Source: Athripsodes cinereus
Taxonomy: Eukaryota; Arthropoda; Insecta; Trichoptera; Leptoceridae
Assembly (NCBI GenBank): GCA_947579605.1
Contig: OX388305.1
Coordinates: 29,835,542-29,899,541 of the forward strand
Direction of reading: 5' to 3'
DNA length: 64,000 nucleotides
A program made the translations under genes and the position numbers. Shown piece after piece: positions 13,701-24,922 of this stretch. Numbering within the stretch: the stretch's first letter is position 1; the number at the start of each line of letters is the position of its first letter. Under the pieces are notes generated by a model. It was not told the DNA's origin. It did no database searches and saw only the letters and a program-made list of their open reading frames with translations.

Positions 13701-15689
13701 TGTACACCCACAACTTAAGTATTACTATAAGATGTACATACACACACAGAGATATTGGGTATATACGTAGGTATTAATGCATTTATGTACTGGCCAGATA
13801 GCCGCTAGACCGCTCTGTTTGGTGAGGCGATACATGTCAGATAACATTACCTTACAGCCGAGAGCTATGCGAATAATTTAACAAATAAACCTATACACAT
13901 ACCCAGATATTATAATATGAAATCACACCTACAATCAGCTGTATATTATACCATTATATCTAATTGTCTACCTACTAATAAATTCTACGGAAGTGTTATC
14001 AATTTGAGCTAATATGTTCAATACCATATGACGTATGTAAACACCACGTAAGTACCTACCTACATTACATCAAACTAAGAATTATTATTACTTCTCAAAG
14101 GTTAAAAAAATATTTACTTAGACGTAACAATACACAATGTTCCTGTTTAATATTAAACGACAAATTCTATACAGGCAGAAAATATTAATCGAAATAGCGT
14201 AGTTCAAAAGGGGATTTTAGAGAAGTGAAACTTTATTGAAATACTTTACAATTTTGTATGAAATGTTAGTTGTACCTAAATCAAACTAACACTAAATTTA
14301 ATTACGGACTTTAAACAATATTAGGTACCTAATAGGAATTATAAGGTATTTCCTTGGATGGCGATCACAATGGTAAGTGGATGACCTTTCCAAAAACAAA
14401 TCAACATAAATGTCAAAAGTTGTAACAATAAGAACTGCGAAAGTTTGCGAAAGTTATCAACATTGTTAATATCAACTGTGAGTGTTTATTATTAGATATT
14501 AAACTCATTAGTTTTATTGTTAGAATTCGCATGTTCAAAAAATAATATTTTATATGCAATATTCATCATGATAATTAAAATAATAATGAAAAGCTTTTCC
14601 TCATGAAAATTTAAAACGTAGATTGTAAGTGATAGTGCATTAAAATAATTGCGTTCAAATAAATATTACAGCGCCCAACGTGTTCAGCCATATGCAAAAT
14701 GGAAGATACTTTTGTTCTTTAATCTTAATGTATAGTCTCACGTGAGTAAATAAATAATAGTGATTGTTCCTGATTCATTTTGCGGGAAAGGAAAGAATTC
14801 AGACCTATTATTTATGTAAGTAACATGGCTAGACAGATACGTATGTTTACATAAAAAAACTAATACATACTGTTCAAATACATTAAAAGTAAATACTAAC
14901 TGATGTCAAATTTCACTGCCGTTTTTTTCACAGTAATTCAAATCGCAGTGAAATTTTAATCATGATGTGTTTAAATAAAAAAAATATATAAATATCACTT
15001 ACAATGTTAAATGAATAATTAAACTGAAATTTCATTTGCTTACAATATTCGTGTAACACAGGTTTTTGAATGTATCCTGTGTACGTTGAACGCAATGAGT
15101 TTGATATAAATGGGGATTTATTTATATCAAGACAAAAATAAAGGTCATAGATAAAAAAGTGGATTACTAAAATAATACACGAATTTGTTTATAGAATATA
15201 CGGTAATATTATTTTATGGGCTTTCAAAGAATGATAGGAAGGTATATTAGTTTATATTATTTAAAATATCAATGAAATAATAGCATGGAATACTAGAAAC
15301 CTTATCAAACCAAGATCCAAAGTATATCTAAAGTAAACTTTCAATCGTAATTCGCAAATGTTCTCGTAGATTAAAATACAAAATACATTTCATCCTTTGA
15401 CAACACGCCCTTCCAGTTCTATCTCTCAAAGTTCCTGATCACGTTGCAAAGTACATAGTACCTGCTACAAGTTAAGATTAATTTGTGGTAAGGATAACCT
15501 ATCTATAGGAAGTACATAACACGTGATTTCTCCACGAGGATACGATACTTCAATATGTAAATCACGAAACGGTACTTCTCCCCCATACACCTTCCTCGCT
15601 CTCTAACTATTACCTACAAGTACCCGCTTTACTATCTTACCAATGTCTCCGAGTGTTTAAATGAACTTGCAAACGAGAGATAACGATTA
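4783..15689. other. AT-rich intergenic DNA, no gene seen apart from the foldback at 5781-5939
   Basis: About 11 kb with no coding pattern. Open frames are at most about 88 codons and resemble no family I know. Small features are an 11-bp inverted repeat AACTGTTATTT/AAATAACAGTT around 5100-5145 and a less AT-rich patch at 10050-10140 that I cannot explain. A further patch at about 12970-13190 includes a TA dinucleotide run near 13056-13067. Confidence 0.55.
5781..5939. mobile_element. Short foldback (MITE-like) element with ~45-bp inverted arms
   Basis: The left arm begins TAGTTTGATTAAATT and continues through AAAACACTGTCTTTCACTT. The right arm is its reverse complement with a few differences, including GTGTCTTTCACTTGAAG. 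Arms of about 45-50 bp flank a short unrelated centre. There is no reading frame. The ~159-bp size and long terminal inverted repeats fit a MITE. I could not fix a convincing target duplication because both flanks are AT-rich, so the superfamily is unassigned. Confidence 0.75.
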
Positions 15690-16225
15690 TGGGGTGTTCA
15701 CATTTGGCGAATATCGCCAGGCGAATTCCAAAATATAACGCCAGGCGAAAAAACAAAATTCGCCGTACGCCCATTGATCGTCACACCTGTTCACACAGTC
15801 CACCGATATAGAAACGATCTGTCAGATGCGCTTTGATTTTGACACTGTTTTCAAAATGGCGTCGAGATGGGAGATCGCGAAGTGTTTATTTTTAGTCGAA
15901 AATGTTATAGTAGAGGTTATAACGCGCCTTTTAATTAAGGAAACAAACGCCACAAACCAACAACAAAGATAACAGCTGTCACGAAGCGGGAAACATTATG
16001 AAATTTATAGGTTATAAAGTTTTTACCATAGATACGAACGCCGCGTACATCTGCGCATGCGCGAATCGTTCAATCGGCCGAAAATGTTGGAAGGTGGTCA
16101 ACTCGAGACGATATCGTTTCTACTGGTTTTTATCGTTTCAGACTAGCTGTCATTTTGTTCACACGGTTCAAATGGCTGGCGATATTTTGGTGCCTGGCGA
16201 TATTCGCCAAAGTGAGAACACCACA
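15690..16225. mobile_element. Non-autonomous DNA transposon, PIF/Harbinger-like
   Basis: The termini are inverted repeats. TGGGGTGTTCACA at the left matches the reverse complement of the right end, TGTGGTGTTCTCA. Both are followed by TTTGGCGAATATCGCCAGGC, with one extra base on one side. TTA occurs immediately outside both ends (15687-15689 and 16226-16228), consistent with the 3-bp TWA target duplication of PIF/Harbinger. The element is more GC-rich than its surroundings. It contains a 38-codon frame (15856-15972) but nothing recognisable as a nuclease. The superfamily rests on TSD length and TIR style, so other 2-3-bp-TSD superfamilies remain possible. Confidence 0.8.
15856..15972 (+). CDS. 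Short 38-codon ORF inside the Harbinger-like element, possible relic
   Basis: The frame starts MASRWEIAKCLFLVENVIVE and ends NATNQQQR before TAA. Its ATG lies in AAAATGGCG, a plausible initiation context. It could be a relic of the first exon of the parental element's nuclease or Myb-like gene. I do not recognise the protein, so coding status is unproven. Confidence 0.25.
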   Translation: MASRWEIAKCLFLVENVIVEVITRLLIKETNATNQQQR

Positions 16226-16228
16226 TTA

Positions 16229-17390
16229 TCAATAAACTTAGATTGTTGCACTCATGTAGTTTGAAATTGAAATAATTGGAACAGCCATTGTAATAATAAT
16301 AAATATGTTTAACAAAGAAATTATGTATCTATTTATTTATTGTATACGAATGAAATCTCTTTATTCTTAATCTGCTCTAAACGCATATTATATTTTGTTC
16401 CGTTTATATCTTTTTAAATTTACTGTTGACATTGCCTACCGGCAGAAGGAATACTATTATCATAGCCTGGATTCAAAATTGTAGGAAGAAAATTAAAGTT
16501 TGAGTTTCCCATTGGGTACAGCACGAGAAACTTTTCCAAATCACCAGGACGTGCCTCAACGATATTTTATTTGTATTTCTTTTAAAAGATTAAAAGATAC
16601 ATATTAATATATATTATGTAGTATTTTATCTGCAGAATAAGAATCCGTCGAAGTATTGTTGAGTGTTTAACCGTAACATTAATAGCACAATTAATCTTAT
16701 GAAAGTCGTTATATTTTAAATCATCCTCCTTTTTTTCTTTTTCCATTTCGAGTTCTTCCAATAAAATATTAATATTTTAATTTTCATTAGCTTTGTACAT
16801 AATTAACTCAGTTTATTCAACTAATATACAGTATGAAATCAGCTAATATATTTATATTGAATATAATTTAAAATGATTGAATTTATAAAATAATGATATA
16901 TTGACAAATGAAAACAAATTATTCGCAAAACAATATCTTTATAAACAATATCAATGTAAAACAATATTCGATAGACAGTAATGTGTTAAAATAATATGAA
17001 TATCGTCATATTCAGTCAGAAAAGTCAATAAAATGGAAATCATCTTACAAAAAATAACTATTACAATATTTAATATAAGATACGAATATGACCCGTCAAT
17101 AAAAATATTCCTTTCAGTGAACACCAAGTTATTTACAAAGAAAATAAAATGTATCACGATATAACTTTATAGAATTTCTATTTTCCTTTCCTATCAATGA
17201 TTGTATGAAAAGTAAATAAATATGAAAGTGCTATCGCTAACAAGATGGTGTGAGAAAGAAAATGATGACATCACGTGTTTCAGAAAATGTTGAAAAACAT
17301 TTCTACGATAATATGTATAGCGTGTGTATTGTTCAAATGATGACTGGTACTATTTTTGTGATAAATACTTAATAATAATATCATAATCGA
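16229..17390. other. AT-rich intergenic DNA, nothing recognised
   Basis: No coding pattern, transposon ends or RNA gene seen. The reading frames are short and low in complexity. Confidence 0.5.
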
Positions 17391-17679
17391 GATTTCATAC
17401 CGGGCCACACATCAATATACTCCATATACCTATGGAACATTTGATAATTTTACTTCACCTTAAAATTTCTACCCCCCGTCGCTTAATTTTCAAAATGGTA
17501 TAGGAATTTGAAATATTTCAAAACTCCTCGGTTTTCTTTAAGAATATTTTCTCAAAATACCTCTTTCAAGAAATGTAACGAGTAGGTACTTGTGTCAACT
17601 TTTATTAAAAAAAGTGTGCAAATCCTTCGCGGGCCGCACATAGACACCCAACGGGCCGCATGCGGGTTGGCCACCTTTG
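17391..17679 (+). mobile_element. Truncated hAT-type MITE, related to 27717-28031
   Basis: This stretch matches the reverse complement of the complete copy at 27717-28031 over most of its length. Shared blocks include TTTACTTCACCTTAAAA-TTTCTACC, AGGAATTTGAAAT, AATATTTTCTCAAAATACC and a GGTTGGCCACC terminus. The copy lacks the first ~50 bases of that orientation. Near its right end it has an additional GGGCCGC repeat not present in the other copy. Confidence 0.8.
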
Positions 17680-18194
17680 CTATAAGGTGATTTCTTCCAT
17701 CTAACCACGGCACATTGAGATTAACTTATTTAAAACATATTTACTTACAAAAAATATATACAAAACAAAAAATGTGCTTATCAAATTGGTGCGGTAATAA
17801 AATAATATTCAAACCAAAAACTACGAGGCAATATATTTGCTAAGCGCTTAAACTCATACATTTTCAGTTACAGGTATTTTTATTTCTTCACTGTGTAGAA
17901 AAAATAAAATCAAAACAAAACATACAACTGCATGCAATCAAAGTTTATGGTATTTACGAGTACATACTATCACGAATTCATTAATTCTCATCACTCGATA
18001 TTCATTGGAATGGAATAATATTCGTTACCAAAACAATAAAACAAATTTAACGTGAACCATTTTGCAATGAAATGTAACGAATTGATAACAAGTGGTAAAT
18101 GTTATTTGCTGTACATGCAAAAATGAAAATGTATAATTTTAGGTTATAACCCGTTAATGCGGATTATCCAAAAGGATCCATTGTATGGATATCC

Positions 18195-18330
18195 GGGTTA
18201 GTTGGAAGACATCGCATTTTAGCGATAAACTCGCCCTCTGTACATTGAATTGTATAACTGATATTTTTATGACACTGTTTTATTTTGTAATATTGTAACC
18301 AATGTACAGTAAAGAATAAATATATCTCAT
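18195..18330 (+). repeat. LINE 3' tail, family GGTTAGTTGGAAGA
   Basis: Reads GGGTTAGTTGGAAGACATCG, then AGCGATAAACTCGCCC, and ends with AAAGAATAAATATA. It belongs with the copies at 33425, 33921 and 42369. This form uses TGTACA where the others use TTGCACA, so it is a diverged subfamily member. No coding region precedes it, so it is a heavily 5'-truncated retrotransposon end. Confidence 0.7.
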
Positions 18331-18499
18331 GGATGCATTTAGGTGCATTGTCTGTAGCCTGATGTAGTAATATTTAATTTCAAATTCAGAATTCCAGATA
18401 CCAATTGTTCCGCTAACGACTTACTCCACTTTCACGACACAAGCGTATTGTTTACTGAAAAATATTAAAAAACAATTTCACTGTACAACATTGCAAGAT

Positions 18500-18706
18500 T
18501 GAAGAGAGACCCACCTCACACCCGGATATTTCAGAAGTCATAGACTCCTATTTATCCGCACATTCAAACCAAAATTGTCCCCAAGGGCGGGCCATTGGGC
18601 AGGTCTGAAGGACCGAACGGCTAAAACCGCCATCGTGGGAATCTTTTAAACTACACTCTCTCTTCAATGCCCCTTTTTGATAACAAGTCGGGCGCTGCCC
18701 TTATAA
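18500..18706 (+). repeat. Retroelement-like 3' end, terminus GGGCGCTGCCCTT
   Basis: This patch is less AT-rich than its flanks. It ends in CGGGCGCTGCCCTTATAAAAAAG, a terminus shared with 36039-36236, where the same GGGCGCTGCCCTT runs into a poly-A tract. A shared end followed by A-rich sequence suggests a retroposed element. The upstream portions of the two copies do not align convincingly by eye, and I recognise no protein. Confidence 0.4.
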
Positions 18707-18860
18707 AAAAGTCATAACAAATTTATATAAAAAGACACGAAAACAGGATAAGAATAGCATTATTAGTAAATGATAGATAAGCACGAAGAGGACAGTTTGC
18801 ATGTTTCTTGCATGCAGCTGGTCTGCTGGCCGCCCCACTTGTGGGATATGCCGTGATGGT

Positions 18861-18886
18861 ATAGTAGTAGCAGTAGTAGTAGTAGA
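18861..18886. repeat. (TAG)n trinucleotide microsatellite
   Basis: An imperfect run of TAGTAG/CAGTAG units. It produces spurious poly-Leu/Thr frames on the minus strand. Confidence 0.8.
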
Positions 18887-19599
18887 TAAGTAAATGATAT
18901 ATACAAATTGGTCAGTAACAGAAAGCCGAGGTGAGGTGTCCAGAAATTTGTTGTTTGGTGTTTTAATAAGTGCATGAAATATTATCGAATAGCTGCACAA
19001 AGTAAGGCTTGTCTTGTTTATAGTTTTATACGTAAGCAAACAATTTGAAAATGAACAATGTTTTTAATATTCTTCGTGTTATATTATTATGACATGAAAG
19101 AATTTTTCATAACCGGGAGTAAGAAGAGCGCTGCGTTGATGCGTGTTGATGCCATCTCCCATCAACCCCTCCCTATTGACCACAACCCTTCATTTTCAGT
19201 AATAGGGTAGGGGTGACAACAACACTTCCTAATCACGCCTTATCTTAATTAATATACCCATTGCCTTTCCAATCTATTCATTACATAAGTTTATTGATGC
19301 GAACTGAACATCTTGATTTAATCAAATATTTCCGGTAGGTTTAAATATTTTAACATTACAATTTTACATAGGTAATTTATATTAGCTTAAAATTCGACAT
19401 CGCTCAAGTTCCTTTGGTATTGTTAAATTATGATTTGCATTTCTTTGAAGTACCAATAATACATACCTAGGTAGGTATATTCATTCGCGTGTTATTATGT
19501 AAGTCAAGAGAAGCTTCGCGCACATTTTAGGTATGGAAGAAAGATGTGTTTTTTTTTAATGTATCTGGGTTGCTGTTATGAACCCAAATACAACTTTAT

Positions 19600-19725
19600 A
19601 CTCATTTTACTGCAAGTAAAAAGTTTGAGACTTAAAAGGGCTGTTTAACCGGCACCTGGGATCAAACCGCGCACCTCTTATACATGGGCCGATACTCTGC
19701 CTCCAGACTACTGACGAACTCAATA
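19600..19725 (-). repeat. tRNA-derived SINE-like fragment
   Basis: On the minus strand, TAGTCTGGAGGC (19699-19710) resembles the RNA polymerase III A box. GGTTTGATCCC (19658-19668) resembles the B box, about 30 bases downstream, the spacing found in tRNAs. The segment cannot be folded by eye into a full cloverleaf acceptor stem, so a tRNA gene is unlikely and a SINE head is favoured. Confidence 0.5.
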
Positions 19726-19883
19726 TGATCCGCTTTGTCAAATCTGCAATCAGTTTATTTATATATAATCCCCTCTGTTAAATCTGTAAAAAAGTATACG
19801 ATTATAAATATCACGGAGGAATGTAGTGATATTTCAAACTGCGATTAACATCATTTATAGGTAAAACAAAACCCAGATATATC

Positions 19884-19889
<6 letters not shown>

Positions 19890-19970
<81 letters not shown>
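19890..19970. repeat. 81-base poly-A tract
   Basis: An uninterrupted run of A lies between ATCTTTTTT and TTAAATTTAA. It is much longer than any other homopolymer in the window. It could be the tail of a recent retroposition with no recognisable body, a microsatellite, or a sequencing or assembly artefact. The poly-Phe frame on the opposite strand is not a gene. Confidence 0.95.
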
Positions 19971-19972
<2 letters not shown>

Positions 19973-22900
19973 AAATTTAAATATTTTATCAGTTGTCACT
20001 ATTAAATACATTACAATTATTTTCGCAATTACTTACGGAAATGAATTATTTAAAGACTGTACAGAGCAATGAACCACATCATAATATTGTCAATCTCGTT
20101 GCGACATTTATTTCTATACAAGCGTAGTATTTCTTTTAATAAATAATATTATATTATTCCGCCTAATCACGAACCAATTGCAATAATATTATAAAAAAGA
20201 AAGAAATACAAAGTCGCAAAATATAAACTGCGGTTGTATCATAATCTCAAGAGTTTTTTTTTTAATAAAAGTGTTATAAAAATATTATTGCTCGGTAGCA
20301 AAATAATACTTGCAGCTCATACCTCACAAATGTAACGAATATTGTTTGAATACAAGATCAAAGACGTGTTGGATATCAAAGAAATCAACAATCCTTGAAT
20401 ATATTTTGTTATTCAACCTTTTTGAGGTTATTCCGCGCAGTAAAAGGTACTGGTATACACATTTCGAAGAACCTTCTATTTAAGCTTAATATAAAACACA
20501 ACGCATTATTCCAAATACTCGTGTTTTGTGATCCGGGTCAATGAATCTATAAAATTTATCTGAAAATAGGTCCTCGCCATAATACACAAAGCCTTTTCAT
20601 CTCAGAAGCCGTAAACTTGTGAATTGTTATATCAGATCTTAACTGAATATTGCAACAAGAATTTAGAATCAATGACAAAGTTTCTGAGATGAGCACAAAA
20701 ACGGTTAATCAATCATACACGAACTTGGTTGTTAAGGAAAATGTTTTTTCACGAAATTATCTTTCCTGATCAAATAAACGAGGTATTATTGTTTACATAT
20801 TATCGCCTCTACTGTTGCCACAGCCTATATTCATTACAAAATATACAATCTATTTAAATCCATAAATTATAATGTATCATCTATAAAATGTTTGTATCTT
20901 TTATTGCGGTTGTGAAGCAAAATACTAAATTACCATAAATTGAGTTAGTTTGCAAATAGATTTATTCCCATAATGGAAAGAGGAAAGTAGTGGCATCCGC
21001 CACTCAAATATAATGATAACCTTCTTGAGTGTAAGGGTGTAAAATTAATATTGCTAAATAACTACTACGAAGTACTTTCCTCGCAAAGGTTCCCAACCTC
21101 AGACATTTTAAAAGGATGTTATTATTAATTTACAATAAGTGATGTTTAAGCAAATATGCTATTTGCTAACTTAGCAGCGTTAATAACCATTTCCAGTGAG
21201 TTGCCACGAAATAACTTGTATACAGTTTGGGAAATAATCTGTGAAAGTAATGAATAGCACAGTAGCTAGGCATTTTCTTTCGAGTATAATAATAAATTAT
21301 TATACTCGAAGCACAGCTGATGAGTATTATGTGTAGGTAGGTACTCTTAGTATGTAAGTATTACATTTCTGATGACAAGTTCGTCGCGTTTTACTGCGCA
21401 CGCTAGGTAATATGTTTGTTAAACAAATATGAAGCAGTTGATATTATCGTGAATAAGGCTCAAGCTATGAATCCGTATAATGTATGTAGATCGCTTTACG
21501 GTCTATAATGTTACTTTAATTGAAACGATATAATTCATGGCAACAGTCAGTCATACTAATGATTAAATAGGCAAGGTCTGTAGGGATATATCTACGTAAT
21601 AATTAATACGTCTATACATTTGCAATTAGATATTTATAATTATATTTATATTACTAAAACATATAGGTAGAAAAAAAAACAAAGATGTGGCGTTCTAGTT
21701 TATTTTATGGTTAGCTATTTATTATTTTAATTTATTTTTTTCAATTTTGAATATTCATCTGAAACATGTCATTTTTACTTTTATAAATATATTTTTTCAT
21801 TCTTCACAGCAAATTGATAACAATATATTTATACAATTTTATAGAAAAATGCTTTCAAATTTATTACAATCAATATACAGAGGGCAAATTTGTCGCAAAG
21901 GCGCGGTCTCTTCAAAATAACCCAATAGATGCAAGTACCTATATCTACTTTTATTATAATAGTTTTTATTTTATTATTATGCAAATTATTATATAAAAAT
22001 AGTAAGTAGTTTATTGTTAAGGATATTGGTACCGCATGTTGTATAAATGAATATTCTCAAAGGTTATCCAAGTATTTATCGGAAATGATAGCTTGATATT
22101 CATGTAATTTCGATACCACACAATAATTTTTGTCTATAAAAAAGATTCGTGTTTAATCAAAGTATAATTTAATTTTAATATTTGTCTATCATTTATGAAA
22201 GGAGAACAAATTGTAAAAACCAAGTTGAAAGCTATGAAAGCATAAATGAAGTTTGATGAAAAAAAAATAATACGAAAATTAAACTAGGTACCAAACGATG
22301 GGCATTCACCCAAGAATATTAAAAGCTAATCAAACAGTAATATTAATCACAATCATAGACAGTAATTTCATAACTACACCTACTCATTGATACTTATATA
22401 ACTATATGTCTGTAAAACATTTCAAGGCAAAACTGACATAGGCCTTGGGAATATTTCAGTGTTGATAAACACAACACATCACCTAAGACTTGGCAGAGTT
22501 CTTCCCGTCTGATGTGAGTTCAGACGCGTTTGTTATAGTTTAAAGATGATAATTATATACCTATACGAAACATAATACCACCAGCAAATTATTATATCAA
22601 AGAATTATTGCAATATGTATGAAGATATTATTATGAAATCATTCAGCGTAACGATATTAGATATATTCATTCAATATTCAGACGCGATATGCAAACCCAC
22701 TTTATTTACTTTACACACCTACTAGTTTATTATGTACCTACACAAACAGCAAACAACGATACTACAAAGCAGTGTAGTAGGTAATTAGTGAATTATTAAA
22801 TCGAGGTGCACATCATAGAGCGCAATGCCACTGGTGTTTAATTCCAGCCCACTGCATATTTTCTCACAAGCCAATAAAATCATCAATAACTTCGTGACAA

Positions 22901-24328
22901 ATACGTCATATGAATCATCAGAATATTACCTCTCTGCTAGTAGAGATCAACTTGTTGAATAAAATCACAAAGATCTACATGAAAATTGTACATTCGTGTT
23001 TATACATACGAGTATTTCAATATGACAAGAACAACTGATGATAAATTAATTCGATACTTATTTAAACGAGTTATAATGGCATAGTATAATATTTAACAAA
23101 TGTTTATAGTAACGTTCAAGTCATAAAAGCAATTGATAAAATATAATTATATCATATCAACAATATTTGGCACTGAGGAATTTTTTGTGAGCTGGTAAGG
23201 ATAATAACAAAGGAATAAATAGGTATAAAGAATAATGTGCTTTAACTACGAGTACAATGAGTTATCATAACTGTAAAATAATCATATACCACCTACCACC
23301 ACATCATCGTTTATTGACATCGAGTGGTATGATTGATTTTTTTTTACGATGAATATAAAAAGATACTAATAGATATCAAGTTCATTCCATCAGAACAATA
23401 CATGGTTTCTTATACTACATATCTATGTCGAAATAACACTCACTCAGTCTGCATACAACTGGTTTCTATACTAATTTTCTTTATTGCACTCCAACTATTA
23501 AATATTCAGCAACAAATTGGGCATTCTATTGCCTAAATTAACATATTAACAGTAGCCGTAGTCAAAACACAGTTTAGCGTTATGTAGTTGTCCGACTATA
23601 GACGACTTTGCAAGAAAGTATCAATTTTCATATTGTATTGATACAATTATAGACATATAGAATATTCTGTATTTCATATTTTACTGTATTAATATACATA
23701 CCTATACCTGCACTATATGAAAAGCTCTTAGAATTATTTAATGCAATCCCTTGATAAGGAAGTTACTGCACTACGCTCTGGTTGTACAAACAACGGTCAC
23801 CACTAATTTTATTTCGTACCAATACCAGTCCCGACTTTATACGATTTTCTCAATACATACAAACACAAAATGGAGTCAAGACATGCAAATAACTAACAGA
23901 GATGCCAAAGCATAATAACTTCTTATTGGTATTTTAGTATTTTCAACATAATTATATGAATTATAAATTGATATAACACACCAACATCGTTATATTCGAT
24001 TTGCACACACATACCTACATATTTCATGCAGTATATTATAAATCATCCAATCATATAAATCAGAATTCAAAATAAATTTAATAGCTCTTTGATACAGTTA
24101 AATTATTATTGTTTGTTTTATTGTAGTTTATTGTTGATGTTTCCTGCAATAATTTATTTTGCTTTGGTAATAATGCCAAGGTTGCAGACATCACGATAAC
24201 TGTAGGTATAGATCATTGCTTTGCTTTGGATTCACATAGTACGATACATTATGTATTTAAGCCCAGAATCATATTGAAGTTTAACTTTCCTGTGACGATA
24301 AACAAAATTAAGTAAAACCTACTATGTA
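19971..24328. other. AT-rich intergenic DNA, no gene seen
   Basis: Only short, low-complexity frames. A near-perfect 32-bp palindrome TTCGAGTATAAT...ATTATACTCGAA lies at 21279-21310. No transposon ends or RNA genes were recognised. Confidence 0.55.
21279..21310. repeat. 32-bp near-perfect palindrome
   Basis: The arms TTCGAGTATAATAAT and ATTATTATACTCGAA are exact reverse complements around a short AT centre. Unlike the AT-only palindrome at 1716, it includes CGAG/CTCG. It may be a small foldback remnant. Confidence 0.75.
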
Positions 24329-24922
24329 GGGGAGGGTGGGGCAAGACGGGGTAGTGAGGTAAGATGGGGGTACTGCGATAAAAGTGGAACCGTGCCGAGT
24401 AGCCCTGAACGCTGAATGACATTAGATGCTCTCTTCGGACCCCCCACTAGTAACAAAGTTACATCAGCAGTGGCTGCTTGCTCCATGATGCAGTGGTACT
24501 AAACGTGTTTTTCGCATATTTCACGTTATTTTACTTAATTTTGTTGATAGAGTCATTGAAGGAAGAATATCGCGATTGAGATTGTTTGACATTTGATAAA
24601 CAAGTTTCAAATATTGAATTTTAAGGGAAGATATTCGATTATTAACTGGATAAAAATATGGTTAATAACTTAATTAATTAATTGATTAATATTCTTAACT
24701 ACCCCGTCTTGCCCCAACCCGTGAGGCAAGACGGGATAATTAAGTTTTTTTTAAATTTAACATATTTATTATTTTTTAATGTTTATTTTTACATTTATGT
24801 GATTCATTTGCTAGATTAAAGATCAAAGTTTGTGTCAATAAACATTTTTTTAAGAATTTATGGAATGAAATGTGTTTTTTTGACTTTCTAGCTTAAAGGC
24901 CCCGTCTTGCCCAACCTTCCCC
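24329..24922. mobile_element. Non-autonomous DNA element with GGGGCAAGACGGGG-type ends
   Basis: The left end GGGGAGGGTGGGGCAAGACG is mirrored at the right end, whose reverse complement is GGGGAAGGTTGGGCAAGACG. Two further internal copies of the CAAGACGGG motif occur: one in inverted orientation in CCCCGTCTTGCCCC and one direct in GGCAAGACGGG (about 24703-24735). The interior has no coding region. I could not fix the target duplication, so the superfamily is undetermined. Confidence 0.7.

Noticed and set aside
15998..16264. 88-codon plus frame in the Harbinger-like element
   Set aside because: It runs out through the transposon end into flanking DNA and resembles no family.
19811..20011. Minus-strand frame rich in Phe
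   Set aside because: It is only the translation of the opposite strand of the 81-base A tract.
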